Origin: an uncultured Steroidobacter sp.
GTDB taxonomy: Bacteria > Pseudomonadota > Gammaproteobacteria > Steroidobacterales > Steroidobacteraceae
DNA length: 20,582 nucleotides
Assembly: GCA_946478975.1 (NCBI GenBank)
Contig: CAMLEO010000104.1
Span: 1 to 20,582, forward strand
Reading direction: 5' to 3'
Shown: positions 8,476 to 14,993 of the stretch, piece after piece
Layout of the letters: the number at the start of each line of letters is the position of its first letter
How positions within the stretch are numbered: position 1 is the first letter of the stretch
Made by a program: the position numbers and the translations under genes
The notes under the pieces: model-generated
What the model was told of the DNA's origin: nothing
Databases searched by the model: none
Seen by the model: the letters and a program-made list of their open reading frames with translations, nothing else

Positions 8476-8517
8476 GTCGGGCTCCTGTTGAACCCGGTGT
8501 AAGTCCCGGGGGCGCGC

Positions 8518-8545
8518 ATATTACTCGCGGCCCTTCGACTGTCAA
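8518..8545 (-). promoter_or_regulatory. Sigma-70-type promoter of the candidate RNA
   Basis: On the minus strand a perfect -35 TTGACA (8545-8540) is followed after 16 bases by TAATAT (8523-8518). An A-tract lies just upstream of the -35, resembling an UP element. The predicted start is near 8511. Confidence 0.7.
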
Positions 8546-8606
8546 ACGTTTTTTCCCCATATCCCCTTAAGGGTCGTTCGCTGGCAAAACCAGCGCAGGA
8601 GTTTTC

Positions 8607-9524
8607 CTACGCTGTCGGCTGGCGCAGGAAATCGATGAACGCCCGCAGCGGCGGAGCCATCTGTCGCTGCGCTGGATAACAAACCCGATATCCCGGAAAC
8701 GGCGCGGACCAGCGCTGGAGCAACGGCACCAGCCGGCCTGCCGCGACATGCGGTGCGCTCATCTGTTCAGTCGCAAACACAATGCCGAGGCCATCAATGG
8801 CGGCCTGAAGGCCGAAATCTTTGACGTTGGTGATGATCGGCCCCTCGACCGCAACCTCAAACCATTTGCCGTTCTCCTGAAACTCCCACTTGTAAGGTGT
8901 TTCGTGACCGGGCCATCGCCACAGGATGCAGGCATGGGATGTGAGATCGCGTGGATGCTGGGGCGTGCCGCGCCGGGCGAGATAGTCAGGTGAGGCGAAG
9001 GCGATCTGTCGCAGGTCGGGGCCGAGTTTCACAGCAACCATGTCCTGATCGATGACTTCGCCGATGCGAATCGCGACGTCGTAGCCGCCGGCCACGATAT
9101 CGACGACTTCATCGTCCAGCGTGAGGTCGAGCACGATGTCCGGATATTTGTCATGAAACGGTCGCAGCAGCGGTCTCAGATGCAACTCCGCAGCGGTGCG
9201 GAAGCAATGAACGCGAAGAATGCCCGCAGGCCGTGCGCGCAATTCGCTGGTCTTTCCGATTGCAGCGCCAAGCTCCTGCACGGCCGGCCGGACTCGCTGG
9301 AACAACTGGTCGCCGGCTTCGGTGAGCGAGACGCGCCGCGTGTTTCGATGGAGCAAACGAATGCCGACACGCTCCTCCAGGCTGCGAACCATCTGGCTCA
9401 GTGCCGACGAAGAGACGCCGAGCTTATCGGCCGCTCGACTGAAGTTGAGCGCCTCCGCGACGGCGACAAAGGCGCGCAGTTGGGCGAAATCGGCGGTGGA
9501 GGGAAGCGGTTCGCTCGTGCTCAT
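8607..9524 (-). CDS. LysR family transcriptional regulator
   Basis: This is a full-length 305-residue LysR-type regulator. The winged helix-turn-helix occupies about residues 12-70, with recognition region FSRAADKLGVSSSALSQM and the usual wing segment RLLHRNTRRVSLTEAG. The remainder is the periplasmic-binding-protein-like effector domain (DVAIRIGE, PDYLARRG, DGLGIVFATEQM). The effector cannot be deduced. It is divergent from a small NTF2-like gene, with 109 bases between them that contain an inverted repeat of LysR type. This is the common arrangement in which the regulator controls the divergent gene and itself. It is also upstream of the candidate RNA and rtcB on the same strand, but the terminator makes read-through into rtcB unlikely. 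Confidence 0.9.
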   Translation of the reverse strand: MSTSEPLPSTADFAQLRAFVAVAEALNFSRAADKLGVSSSALSQMVRSLEERVGIRLLHRNTRRVSLTEAGDQLFQRVRPAVQELGAAIGKTSELRARPAGILRVHCFRTAAELHLRPLLRPFHDKYPDIVLDLTLDDEVVDIVAGGYDVAIRIGEVIDQDMVAVKLGPDLRQIAFASPDYLARRGTPQHPRDLTSHACILWRWPGHETPYKWEFQENGKWFEVAVEGPIITNVKDFGLQAAIDGLGIVFATEQMSAPHVAAGRLVPLLQRWSAPFPGYRVCYPAQRQMAPPLRAFIDFLRQPTA

Positions 9525-9533
9525 CGGGTGATT

Positions 9534-9562
9534 GCTTAGCCCAGCTTAATAGGATGCTAAGC
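9534..9562. promoter_or_regulatory. LysR-type operator candidate, inverted repeat
   Basis: GCTTAGC (9534-9540) and its exact reverse complement GCTAAGC (9556-9562) are separated by 15 bases, with a further GCTTA half-site at 9544-9548. The inner pair forms GCTTA-N9-TAAGC, which fits the T-N11-A pattern of LysR boxes. It starts 10 bases upstream of the LysR start codon, in the divergent promoter region. Confidence 0.55.
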
Positions 9563-9633
9563 GCCAGGATATTAATCGCTCCGGGGCCGGGCGATAGAGT
9601 CTTCGCCCGATCAGAAGCCGCCCCTGGAGTTTT

Positions 9634-10005
9634 ATGGATGCCGATGTTCTCGCCCTGGCTGCAATCGCAAAGTCCTATTGCGATGCTGCCTATGAAATGG
9701 ATGCCGACGAGTTCACCTCGTTGTTTCATCCCGCCTGCTCAGTGACACGAGCTGGCGAGGACGGCAGTGTGAGCGTGACGCCGATCGAGCAGTGGCTCGC
9801 TGCGGTCCGCGGCATGAAAGCCCCGAAGCTGCAGGGCTTGCAGCGTCACGATGAACTGTTGTCGATCGAGGTGGTGCGGGACCTGGCGCTGCTGAAATTG
9901 AAGCTGCAGGTGCCGCCGCGCTATTTCACGGACCTGTTGTCATGTATGAAAGTCAACGGCGCATGGAAGATCGTGCAGAAAGTCACCCACGTGGACACTC
10001 GTTGA
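9634..10005 (+). CDS. NTF2-like / putative lumazine-binding-like small protein
   Basis: The 123-residue protein has the pattern of the NTF2-like superfamily, closest to the putative lumazine-binding group (PF12893). It has an N-terminal helix with SYCDAAYEMDADEFTSLFHP, a central DGSVSVTPIEQWLAAV segment, and a C-terminal strand pair ending FTDLLSCMKVNGAWKIVQKV. Such proteins are single cone-shaped alpha/beta-barrel domains that act as small enzymes or binding proteins. No catalytic residue can be assigned here. GGAG lies 4 bases before the ATG. It is divergent from the LysR gene, its likely regulator, and its stop is 10 bases from that of the convergent halogenase gene. Confidence 0.78.
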   Translation: MDADVLALAAIAKSYCDAAYEMDADEFTSLFHPACSVTRAGEDGSVSVTPIEQWLAAVRGMKAPKLQGLQRHDELLSIEVVRDLALLKLKLQVPPRYFTDLLSCMKVNGAWKIVQKVTHVDTR

Positions 10006-10015
10006 GGGGTCCGAA

Positions 10016-11509
10016 TTACTCGGCGAGCTGGCTGCTTAGAAACTGCTCGTGCGTGGGCAGGTGCTCGACCATACCGGCAATGGCGGCCTTCGCCGTTCGG
10101 AGTGTCGCGGCGATGTGTGTGTAATCGATGTTTTCGACGCGAGGGCAGTAGCCCTGGGGATGGAGCCCCATGCCTTCGAAGATCGATTGCCAGCTCGACG
10201 CCCGGAACAATTCATCGACGCCTTCGCGCGTCGTGCCGTGACTCATGAACAGCTCGATCCGTTCGTGCAGGGAGTCCGGAATCGGCATGGTCTTGCACCA
10301 TTGCCAGAACGGCGAATCGTCGCGTCGCGTGGCGCTGTAATGGAGCACGATGAAGTCGCGCACTTCCTCGAAGTCCGCCGTCATGCGTCGGTTGTATTCG
10401 CGAATCAACGCGGGATTGCAATCGCGCGCCGGGAAATATCGCAGCAGGAACTCGACACCGCGTGCGATGAGATGAATCGACGTTGCTTCCAGCGGCTCGA
10501 TGAAGCCGGAGGAGAGGCCGAGCGAGAGGCAGTTGAGCTTCCAGAACTGGCGCTTGTGGCCGGTCGTGAAAGGAATGATGCGCGGCTCTTCGACGCACGG
10601 ACTATCCAGATTGCGCAGTAACGTCGATCTGGCGCTCGCGTCGCTGCAGAAACGGCTGGAATAAACATAGCCCTGGCCGAGCCGATGCTGCAGCGGGATG
10701 CGCCACATCCAACCGGAGTTCTGCGCAGTGGCGCGCGTGTACGGCGTGAGCGGGTACTGATTCTCGGTCCTCACCGCGATGGCGCGATCGCACGGCAGGT
10801 AATTGGACCAGTCGATGTTTTCAACACCGAGGGTCTTGCCGATCAGCAGGGAACGAAAGCCGGTGCAGTCGACGAAAAAGTCGCCGCGGATTTCTTTGCC
10901 GTTTTCGAGCACCAGGCTGTCGATGAAACCGTCGTCGCGCTGTTTCACTTCGACGACGCGGCCTTCAGTTCGTGTGAGGCCGCGAGCTTCGGAGTAGGTG
11001 CGCAAGTAACGAGCGACCAACGAAGCGTCGACGTGCAAAGCGTAGTTCGCACCGCCGATCGGTGTGTTCTGCGCACGTGAAGGCGGGAAGAAACGTCCGT
11101 GCTCCGCCATCACGTTACAAGGCGAGAAGTCGTGCAACTCGGAGGTATCGCCCGACGCTCGCGCTTTGAGCCAGCACTGGTAGAAGTCGTGCGTGCCGAT
11201 CGGCTTGCCGATGACCCCGAATGGATGAAAGTAAGTGCTCGCACGCCGCTGCCAGCCGACGAACTGAATGCCGAGTTTATAAGTTGCGTGCGTGGCGCGG
11301 ATGAAGTCCTGCTCGTCGATGCCGAGTCGGTGAATCAAGCCGACGAACGGCGGCACGGTGGATTCGCCGACGCCGATCGTGCCGATCTCATCGGACTCGA
11401 CCAGCTCGACCTGGCACAGCTCGCGCTTCAGGTGTTGGCACAGCATGGCTGCCGCCAGCCACCCGGAGGTGCCGCCACCCACGATCACGATTTTCGACAA
11501 CGGCTGCAT
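10016..11509 (-). CDS. Flavin-dependent tryptophan halogenase family protein
   Basis: The 497-residue protein has the landmarks of the family of FADH2-dependent halogenases. An N-terminal Rossmann FAD motif GGGTSGW occupies residues 11-17. GVGESTVPP (47-54) follows, then the family lysine in THATYKLGIQF (Lys78), which corresponds to the catalytic Lys79 of PrnA-type enzymes. The halogenase signature GWMWRIP is at 266-272, and the EPLE segment that holds the second catalytic glutamate is at 338-341. Length matches (about 500-530 aa). The real substrate is uncertain: many chromosomal members away from biosynthetic clusters act on unknown compounds, and no indole pathway genes are nearby. It starts 7 bases after the stop of the OxyR-like gene, so the two are probably one operon. 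An FAD reductase partner is not in the window. Confidence 0.9.
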   Translation of the reverse strand: MQPLSKIVIVGGGTSGWLAAAMLCQHLKRELCQVELVESDEIGTIGVGESTVPPFVGLIHRLGIDEQDFIRATHATYKLGIQFVGWQRRASTYFHPFGVIGKPIGTHDFYQCWLKARASGDTSELHDFSPCNVMAEHGRFFPPSRAQNTPIGGANYALHVDASLVARYLRTYSEARGLTRTEGRVVEVKQRDDGFIDSLVLENGKEIRGDFFVDCTGFRSLLIGKTLGVENIDWSNYLPCDRAIAVRTENQYPLTPYTRATAQNSGWMWRIPLQHRLGQGYVYSSRFCSDASARSTLLRNLDSPCVEEPRIIPFTTGHKRQFWKLNCLSLGLSSGFIEPLEATSIHLIARGVEFLLRYFPARDCNPALIREYNRRMTADFEEVRDFIVLHYSATRRDDSPFWQWCKTMPIPDSLHERIELFMSHGTTREGVDELFRASSWQSIFEGMGLHPQGYCPRVENIDYTHIAATLRTAKAAIAGMVEHLPTHEQFLSSQLAE

Positions 11510-11516
11510 GGACGGT

Positions 11517-12491
11517 CTACCAGTCCCGATTCTCGAGCAACACGCCGGAGGGCTCCGGCTCGCGGGCCGTATTGTAATTCCAATACGCGGCGCTGCTGGC
11601 CTGAATCGCCCGACGCAGCACGTCGACTGCCTTGTGGCGGGGAAAACTGACGCGCCAGGCGAGCACCAGGGTGCGCTTCGGCACCGGATTTGTAAAAGGC
11701 TTGGTCGTCAGCAGATTCGGCGCATATAACGGAATGTGAGCGGCAGTTTGCGGCAGGATCGTGAGGCCGAGTCCGGATGCGACCATGTGTCGCAGGGTTT
11801 CCAGGGTGCTGCCCCTCATCGGCGCCCGCCGGTTCAGCGGGTGCGCATCGCTGGGCCGCAGGTGGGGGAAGGCGGCCAACACCTGCTCACGAAAGGCGTG
11901 GCCTTCATCCAGAAGCAGCACCTCGGCGGGATCGAGGTCGTCGGCTGCGATTTCCTGGCGGCTTGCCAGCCGGTGCCGGGCGGACATCAGCAGGACAAAC
12001 GGCTCGTCGAACAGCTCCTGCGTGACGATGTCGGTTTCGTTGCAAGGGGCGGCGGCCAGAATCGCATCGAGGTCGCCATTGCGCAGCTTGGCGACCAGGT
12101 CTGCTTGAGTTGCCTCTTCAACATATAACGGCAGGTCCGCCGCCATTTCTTTGAGCAGCGGAATGAACTGCGGCAGCAGGTAAGGACCGATGGTCGGCAG
12201 CGTGCCCAGCGCCAGCGGGCCGGCGAGCTGATCGCTGTCGGTAGCTGCGACATCCTTTATTTCCGCAGTTTTCTCCAGGACTTCGCCAGCCATGGCGACG
12301 ATGCGCTGGCCCAGCGGCGTCACCAGCACGCCTTGCTTGCCACGCTCGAACAGCGTGACGCCCAGCTCGTCTTCGAGCTTTTTGACGGCAATGCTCAGCG
12401 TCGGCTGGCTCACATTGCAACGCTCGGCCGCGCGCCCGAAGTGTTGCTCCGTGGCGAGGGCGACGATGTAGCGCAGTTCGGTGAGTGTCAT
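11517..12491 (-). CDS. OxyR-like LysR regulator lacking both redox cysteines
   Basis: The 324-residue protein begins MTLTELRYIVALATEQHFGRA and shows OxyR-like sequence throughout (SQPTLSIAVKKLE, LFERGKQGVLVTP, LGTLPTIGPYLLP, STLETLRHMVASGLGLTILP). In E. coli OxyR, Cys199 and Cys208 form the peroxide-sensing disulfide within GHCLRDQAMGFC. Here the aligned segment is GHAFREQVLAAF, with Ala199 and Phe208 at identical positions, while His198 and Arg201 are kept. The only cysteines are Cys25 in the DNA-binding domain and Cys150. The canonical disulfide switch is therefore impossible; it may sense something else or be constitutive. A 20-residue C-terminal tail follows the usual end. It is upstream of the halogenase (7-base gap) and divergent from the peroxiredoxin-like gene. 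Confidence 0.88.
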   Translation of the reverse strand: MTLTELRYIVALATEQHFGRAAERCNVSQPTLSIAVKKLEDELGVTLFERGKQGVLVTPLGQRIVAMAGEVLEKTAEIKDVAATDSDQLAGPLALGTLPTIGPYLLPQFIPLLKEMAADLPLYVEEATQADLVAKLRNGDLDAILAAAPCNETDIVTQELFDEPFVLLMSARHRLASRQEIAADDLDPAEVLLLDEGHAFREQVLAAFPHLRPSDAHPLNRRAPMRGSTLETLRHMVASGLGLTILPQTAAHIPLYAPNLLTTKPFTNPVPKRTLVLAWRVSFPRHKAVDVLRRAIQASSAAYWNYNTAREPEPSGVLLENRDW

Positions 12492-12613
12492 GGCGTATAC
12501 CCATGGAAATCATAGCACTGCGCGCTCGTGACCTTTACATCACCGAGCTTCGACTGACATCAGACCGGGCGGCGGCCATCCTGCAGCTACGAATTTTCAG
12601 GCCAGGAGGCGCC
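12492..12613. promoter_or_regulatory. Divergent promoter region, OxyR-like / peroxiredoxin-like genes
   Basis: These 122 bases must carry both promoters and any autoregulatory LysR site. A CCATGG-centred partial symmetry lies next to the OxyR-like start (about 12500-12516), but no full four-part ATAG-type OxyR motif is present. AGGAGG (12604-12609) is the ribosome binding site of the plus-strand gene. Confidence 0.4.
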
Positions 12614-13069
12614 ATGCTCATGCTGAATACCGCTGATCGAGAGTATCGGCCGCAGCCGACGACATGGTCGTTGCCGCGGTTTCTGTTGAAGAAATGGCTG
12701 CGGGGCCGCTGGGCCCTGGTGTTCTCACATCCCGACGACTTCGCCAACTACGGGTTCGAGGCGGATCGCTGGATCGACCAGGTCAAACAGGCATTCGCTG
12801 CCGATTCCATCGCGGCCGTGGCTGTCGGCACCCGAGCGCCGGGCGAGCACGCCGGATGGATCACTGCCGTTGGCGGATGCTTCATCAGTCAGCGCACGTT
12901 CGAAAGCATCGTGTTCCCTTGTAGCTTCGGGCGACGTTTCGTGATGGCGCTGGACAGTGAGCTGCAACTGCGCCGGACGTTTCTATATTCCGGTGCGGAT
13001 CGCGTGCCGTCGCCCATCGGTCTGGCGGTGTGGGCGCGTGCTAGACTCGGCCGCGACCCTCATTCTTGA
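12614..13069 (+). CDS. Peroxiredoxin (AhpC/Prx6-like) protein without peroxidatic cysteine
   Basis: The start is ATG 12614, four bases after AGGAGG. The 151-residue product aligns with 1-Cys peroxiredoxins of the Prx6 class. KKWLRGRWALVFSHPDDF (26-43) matches the segment that normally runs HDFLGDSWGILFSHPRDF. The next residues should be TPVC, with the peroxidatic cysteine at 47, but here they are ANYG, giving Gly47. Further on, RRFVMALDSELQLRRTFLY (107-125) matches the family's late strand with its supporting arginine. The protein is shorter than Prx6 (about 220 aa) and lacks the C-terminal dimer region. Cys89 and Cys103 are elsewhere. A peroxidase role is unlikely, so it may be a pseudo-enzyme or a binding protein. 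The frame is intact. It is divergent from the cysteine-less OxyR-like gene. Confidence 0.7.
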   Translation: MLMLNTADREYRPQPTTWSLPRFLLKKWLRGRWALVFSHPDDFANYGFEADRWIDQVKQAFAADSIAAVAVGTRAPGEHAGWITAVGGCFISQRTFESIVFPCSFGRRFVMALDSELQLRRTFLYSGADRVPSPIGLAVWARARLGRDPHS

Positions 13070-13150
13070 CCCCCAGCGCCGCGCGCACGCGGAGTCGACG
13101 GAGTGACTGAGTGAGGGAACAACAAACCTTCACGCTTCGGGGGACTTTGG

Positions 13151-14251
13151 ATGCGCACAGCTTCGCGTCGGCAGTTCATTCGGCGATCCACGGCAGCGCT
13201 GCTGGCGGCGCCGTTCATCAGCACCAGTGTGACACGGGCACTCGCTCGCGAGGCGCGTCCCAAGCTCGGCTGGGCTTTGTGCGGCCTGGGCAGCTTGAGC
13301 GAACATCAGATCGCGCCGGCGTTTCAGAAAACCGAGCATTGCCGGCTCGCCGGGCTCGTGACCGGCTCGCCGGACAAGGCCAAGCGCTGGCGCCAGCAAT
13401 ACAACATTCCCGAGCGCAATGTTTACACGTACGACAGCATTGCGAAGATGGCCGAGAACCCGGACATCGACGTTATCTATGTCGTCACCCCGAATGCGCT
13501 GCATGCCGAGCAAACAATCGCCGCGGCCCAGGCGGGCAAGCATGTGTTTTGTGAGAAGCCGATGGCAGTGTCGGTCGATGAATGCCAGCGCATGATCGAT
13601 GCGTGCAAAGCCGCCGGGAAGAAACTCGGCATCGGCTACCGCTGCCGGATCGAGCCGCACCACCTGGAGTGCATGCGCCTGGCGCGCGAGAAGGAATTTG
13701 GCGACCTGAAGGTGATCGAATCCAACTTTGGCTTTACGCTCGGCGATCCGAATCAATGGCGCATCAAGAAGGCGTTGTCCGGCGGCGGCGCGCTCATGGA
13801 TGTCGGCATTTATTCCCTGCAGGCGACGCGTTATCTCTCCGGCGAGGAGCCGGTGCTGATCAGCGCATTCGAGACCAAGACCGACCCCAAGAAGTTCGTC
13901 GACGTCGACGAGACCATGACCTGGCAGGCGACGTTCCCGAGCGGCGTGCTCGCCAATTGCAGCACCTCCTTCAACGCCTCCGGCATGGGCCGCTTCCGTG
14001 CCCACGCCCAGAAGGGCTGGTTCGGCCTCGAACCCGCCTTCAACTACGGCGGCATCAAAGGGTTCCGCAGCGACGGCAAACCGCTGGAATTCCCTGCGAC
14101 CGACCACTTCGCGACCGAGATGGATGCGTTCGCGGAGTGCATTCTCAACAACAAACCTTCCAAAGTCGCCGGCGAAGAAGGCCTTCGCGACATCCGCATC
14201 CTGATGGCGATCTACGAATCGGCGCGGACGGGAAAGGTGGTCAAGCTGTAA
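13151..14251 (+). CDS. Glucose-fructose oxidoreductase-like Gfo/Idh/MocA protein, Tat-exported
   Basis: The 366-residue protein closely resembles Zymomonas glucose-fructose oxidoreductase in its domain order. A twin-arginine signal (SRRQFIRRS, residues 5-13, hydrophobic to about 25) directs Tat export, which fits an enzyme exported with bound NADP(H). The Rossmann fold has GLGSLSEHQIAPAF (45-58). The family motif CEKPMA (134-139) carries Lys136, and GGGALMDVGIY (211-221) supplies Asp217 and Tyr221 of the active site. GEEGL and IYESARTGK near the C-terminus are also family-typical. The sugar substrate is not known. GGGGGA lies 6 bases before the ATG. It follows the peroxiredoxin-like gene by 81 bases on the same strand and could be co-transcribed. 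Confidence 0.9.
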   Translation: MRTASRRQFIRRSTAALLAAPFISTSVTRALAREARPKLGWALCGLGSLSEHQIAPAFQKTEHCRLAGLVTGSPDKAKRWRQQYNIPERNVYTYDSIAKMAENPDIDVIYVVTPNALHAEQTIAAAQAGKHVFCEKPMAVSVDECQRMIDACKAAGKKLGIGYRCRIEPHHLECMRLAREKEFGDLKVIESNFGFTLGDPNQWRIKKALSGGGALMDVGIYSLQATRYLSGEEPVLISAFETKTDPKKFVDVDETMTWQATFPSGVLANCSTSFNASGMGRFRAHAQKGWFGLEPAFNYGGIKGFRSDGKPLEFPATDHFATEMDAFAECILNNKPSKVAGEEGLRDIRILMAIYESARTGKVVKL

Positions 14252-14290
14252 CGAAGCGCAGGATCGCCTTCGCGCGCTTGTGCGGGCGAG

Positions 14291-14749
14291 TTACTCCCGC
14301 TGGTATCTCTCGCCCGGCGCCAGCAGTACGCCCTGGCTGGTGGCGATGCCGAGCTCCAGGCTGCGAGCAATGCGATGAGCGCGTTCGATGAAATGGTACG
14401 CGATCGGCTCGCTGAACAGCTCGCGGGCCGTTTGTTCGAACAGGCGCAGCCAATGATCGAAGTGGCGCGCCTCGACGGGCAGGGGCAGGTGCATGCGCAT
14501 GGGCTGGCCGGAATAGACGCCGCTCGATAACACGACCGACGACCAGAACGCGAACATGCGTTGCAGATGGGGCTCCCAGTCCTGAATGCGCGCGGCGAAG
14601 ATCGGGCCGAGCAGCTCGTCTTCGCGGATGCGTGCATAGAAGCCGCGAATGAGCTGTTCGATCATGGCTTCGTCGATGCCGGTTTGTTCGCGCGCCTGCT
14701 GCACGATCCGTGCGCGGCGCTCTGCGTCGGTGAGAGCGGTGTCAGTCAT
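14291..14749 (-). CDS. Group III truncated hemoglobin
   Basis: The frame is open as far as 15334, but the gene is taken to start at ATG 14749, because upstream codons overlap another gene's start and do not look coding. The 152-residue product is a 2-on-2 globin of group III. ARIREDELLGPIF (39-51), HLQRMFAFWS (61-70) and the proximal-histidine segment MRMHLPLP (His87) followed by HFDHWLRLFEQT (96-107) are characteristic and resemble Campylobacter Ctb. Proposed roles in the family are oxygen or nitric-oxide handling under low oxygen. An FNR-type box upstream supports anaerobic or NO control. It is convergent with the Gfo/Idh gene, with only 39 bases between the stops. Confidence 0.92.
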   Translation of the reverse strand: MTDTALTDAERRARIVQQAREQTGIDEAMIEQLIRGFYARIREDELLGPIFAARIQDWEPHLQRMFAFWSSVVLSSGVYSGQPMRMHLPLPVEARHFDHWLRLFEQTARELFSEPIAYHFIERAHRIARSLELGIATSQGVLLAPGERYQRE

Positions 14750-14782
14750 CTGCGGGTCAAAATCAGTACACGTGAAACTGCA

Positions 14783-14823
14783 AGTATGAAGTCGTATCTG
14801 GTGCGTGCCTTGATCCAGATCAA
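14783..14823 (-). promoter_or_regulatory. FNR/ANR-type box and -10 of the truncated hemoglobin promoter
   Basis: TTGATCTGGATCAA on the minus strand (14823-14810) is a perfect TTGAT-N4-ATCAA FNR site. A -10-like CATACT lies at 14788-14783. If transcription starts near 14775, the box is centred at -41.5, the classic class II activator position, leaving a leader of about 25 bases before the globin ATG. This spacing was read from the sequence; the regulator itself is not in the window. Confidence 0.75.
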
Positions 14824-14993
14824 GAGGGGGTGAAACCACGTCAGCAGGACACCGGCGCCGTCGCCATTCCTTACATGCCTGTCGGATGACACATCGAGCC
14901 GCTATTCTAACATTTGGATGCAAACAACGTTTTTGTTCACCGGTACGGAACTTGCCCTTGCTTGGGATGTAACAACCAACGCGAGGGAACGGC

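Larger units (their letters stand above)
8328..8511 (-). ncRNA. Candidate structured small RNA or leader RNA upstream of rtcB
   Basis: A strong promoter and a strong terminator bracket about 185 bases with ordered secondary structure. From 5' to 3': a 7-bp hairpin (8496-8478) that buries the ribosome binding site of a 15-codon ORF; the ORF itself (8475-8428); a 7-bp stem (8425-8419 with 8377-8371) enclosing a second hairpin (8416-8388, arms GACTTG-C-GGAGC and GCTCC-CAAGTC); then the terminator. I found no segment complementary to the terminator arm that could act as an antiterminator, so an independent small RNA is favoured over an attenuator. It does not match the sequence landmarks I know for 6S RNA, SRP RNA, RNase P or tmRNA. 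Function is unknown. Confidence 0.6.

Noticed and set aside
8478..8512. tRNA-like T-arm or Y-RNA-like segment (GGGTTCAA) near the RNA candidate
   Set aside because: The stem is 7 bp with a 5-base loop, and no acceptor or other tRNA-like arms can be formed around it.
7431..8570. Plus-strand open frame of 379 codons
   Set aside because: It is antisense to rtcB and runs through the terminator and candidate RNA; no family resemblance.
12492..12613. Canonical OxyR binding motif
   Set aside because: Only scattered ATAG/CTAT pieces occur; the four-part spaced pattern is absent.
13130..14107. Minus-strand open frame of 325 codons
   Set aside because: It is a shadow of the Gfo/Idh gene, which has clear motifs and a Tat signal on the plus strand.
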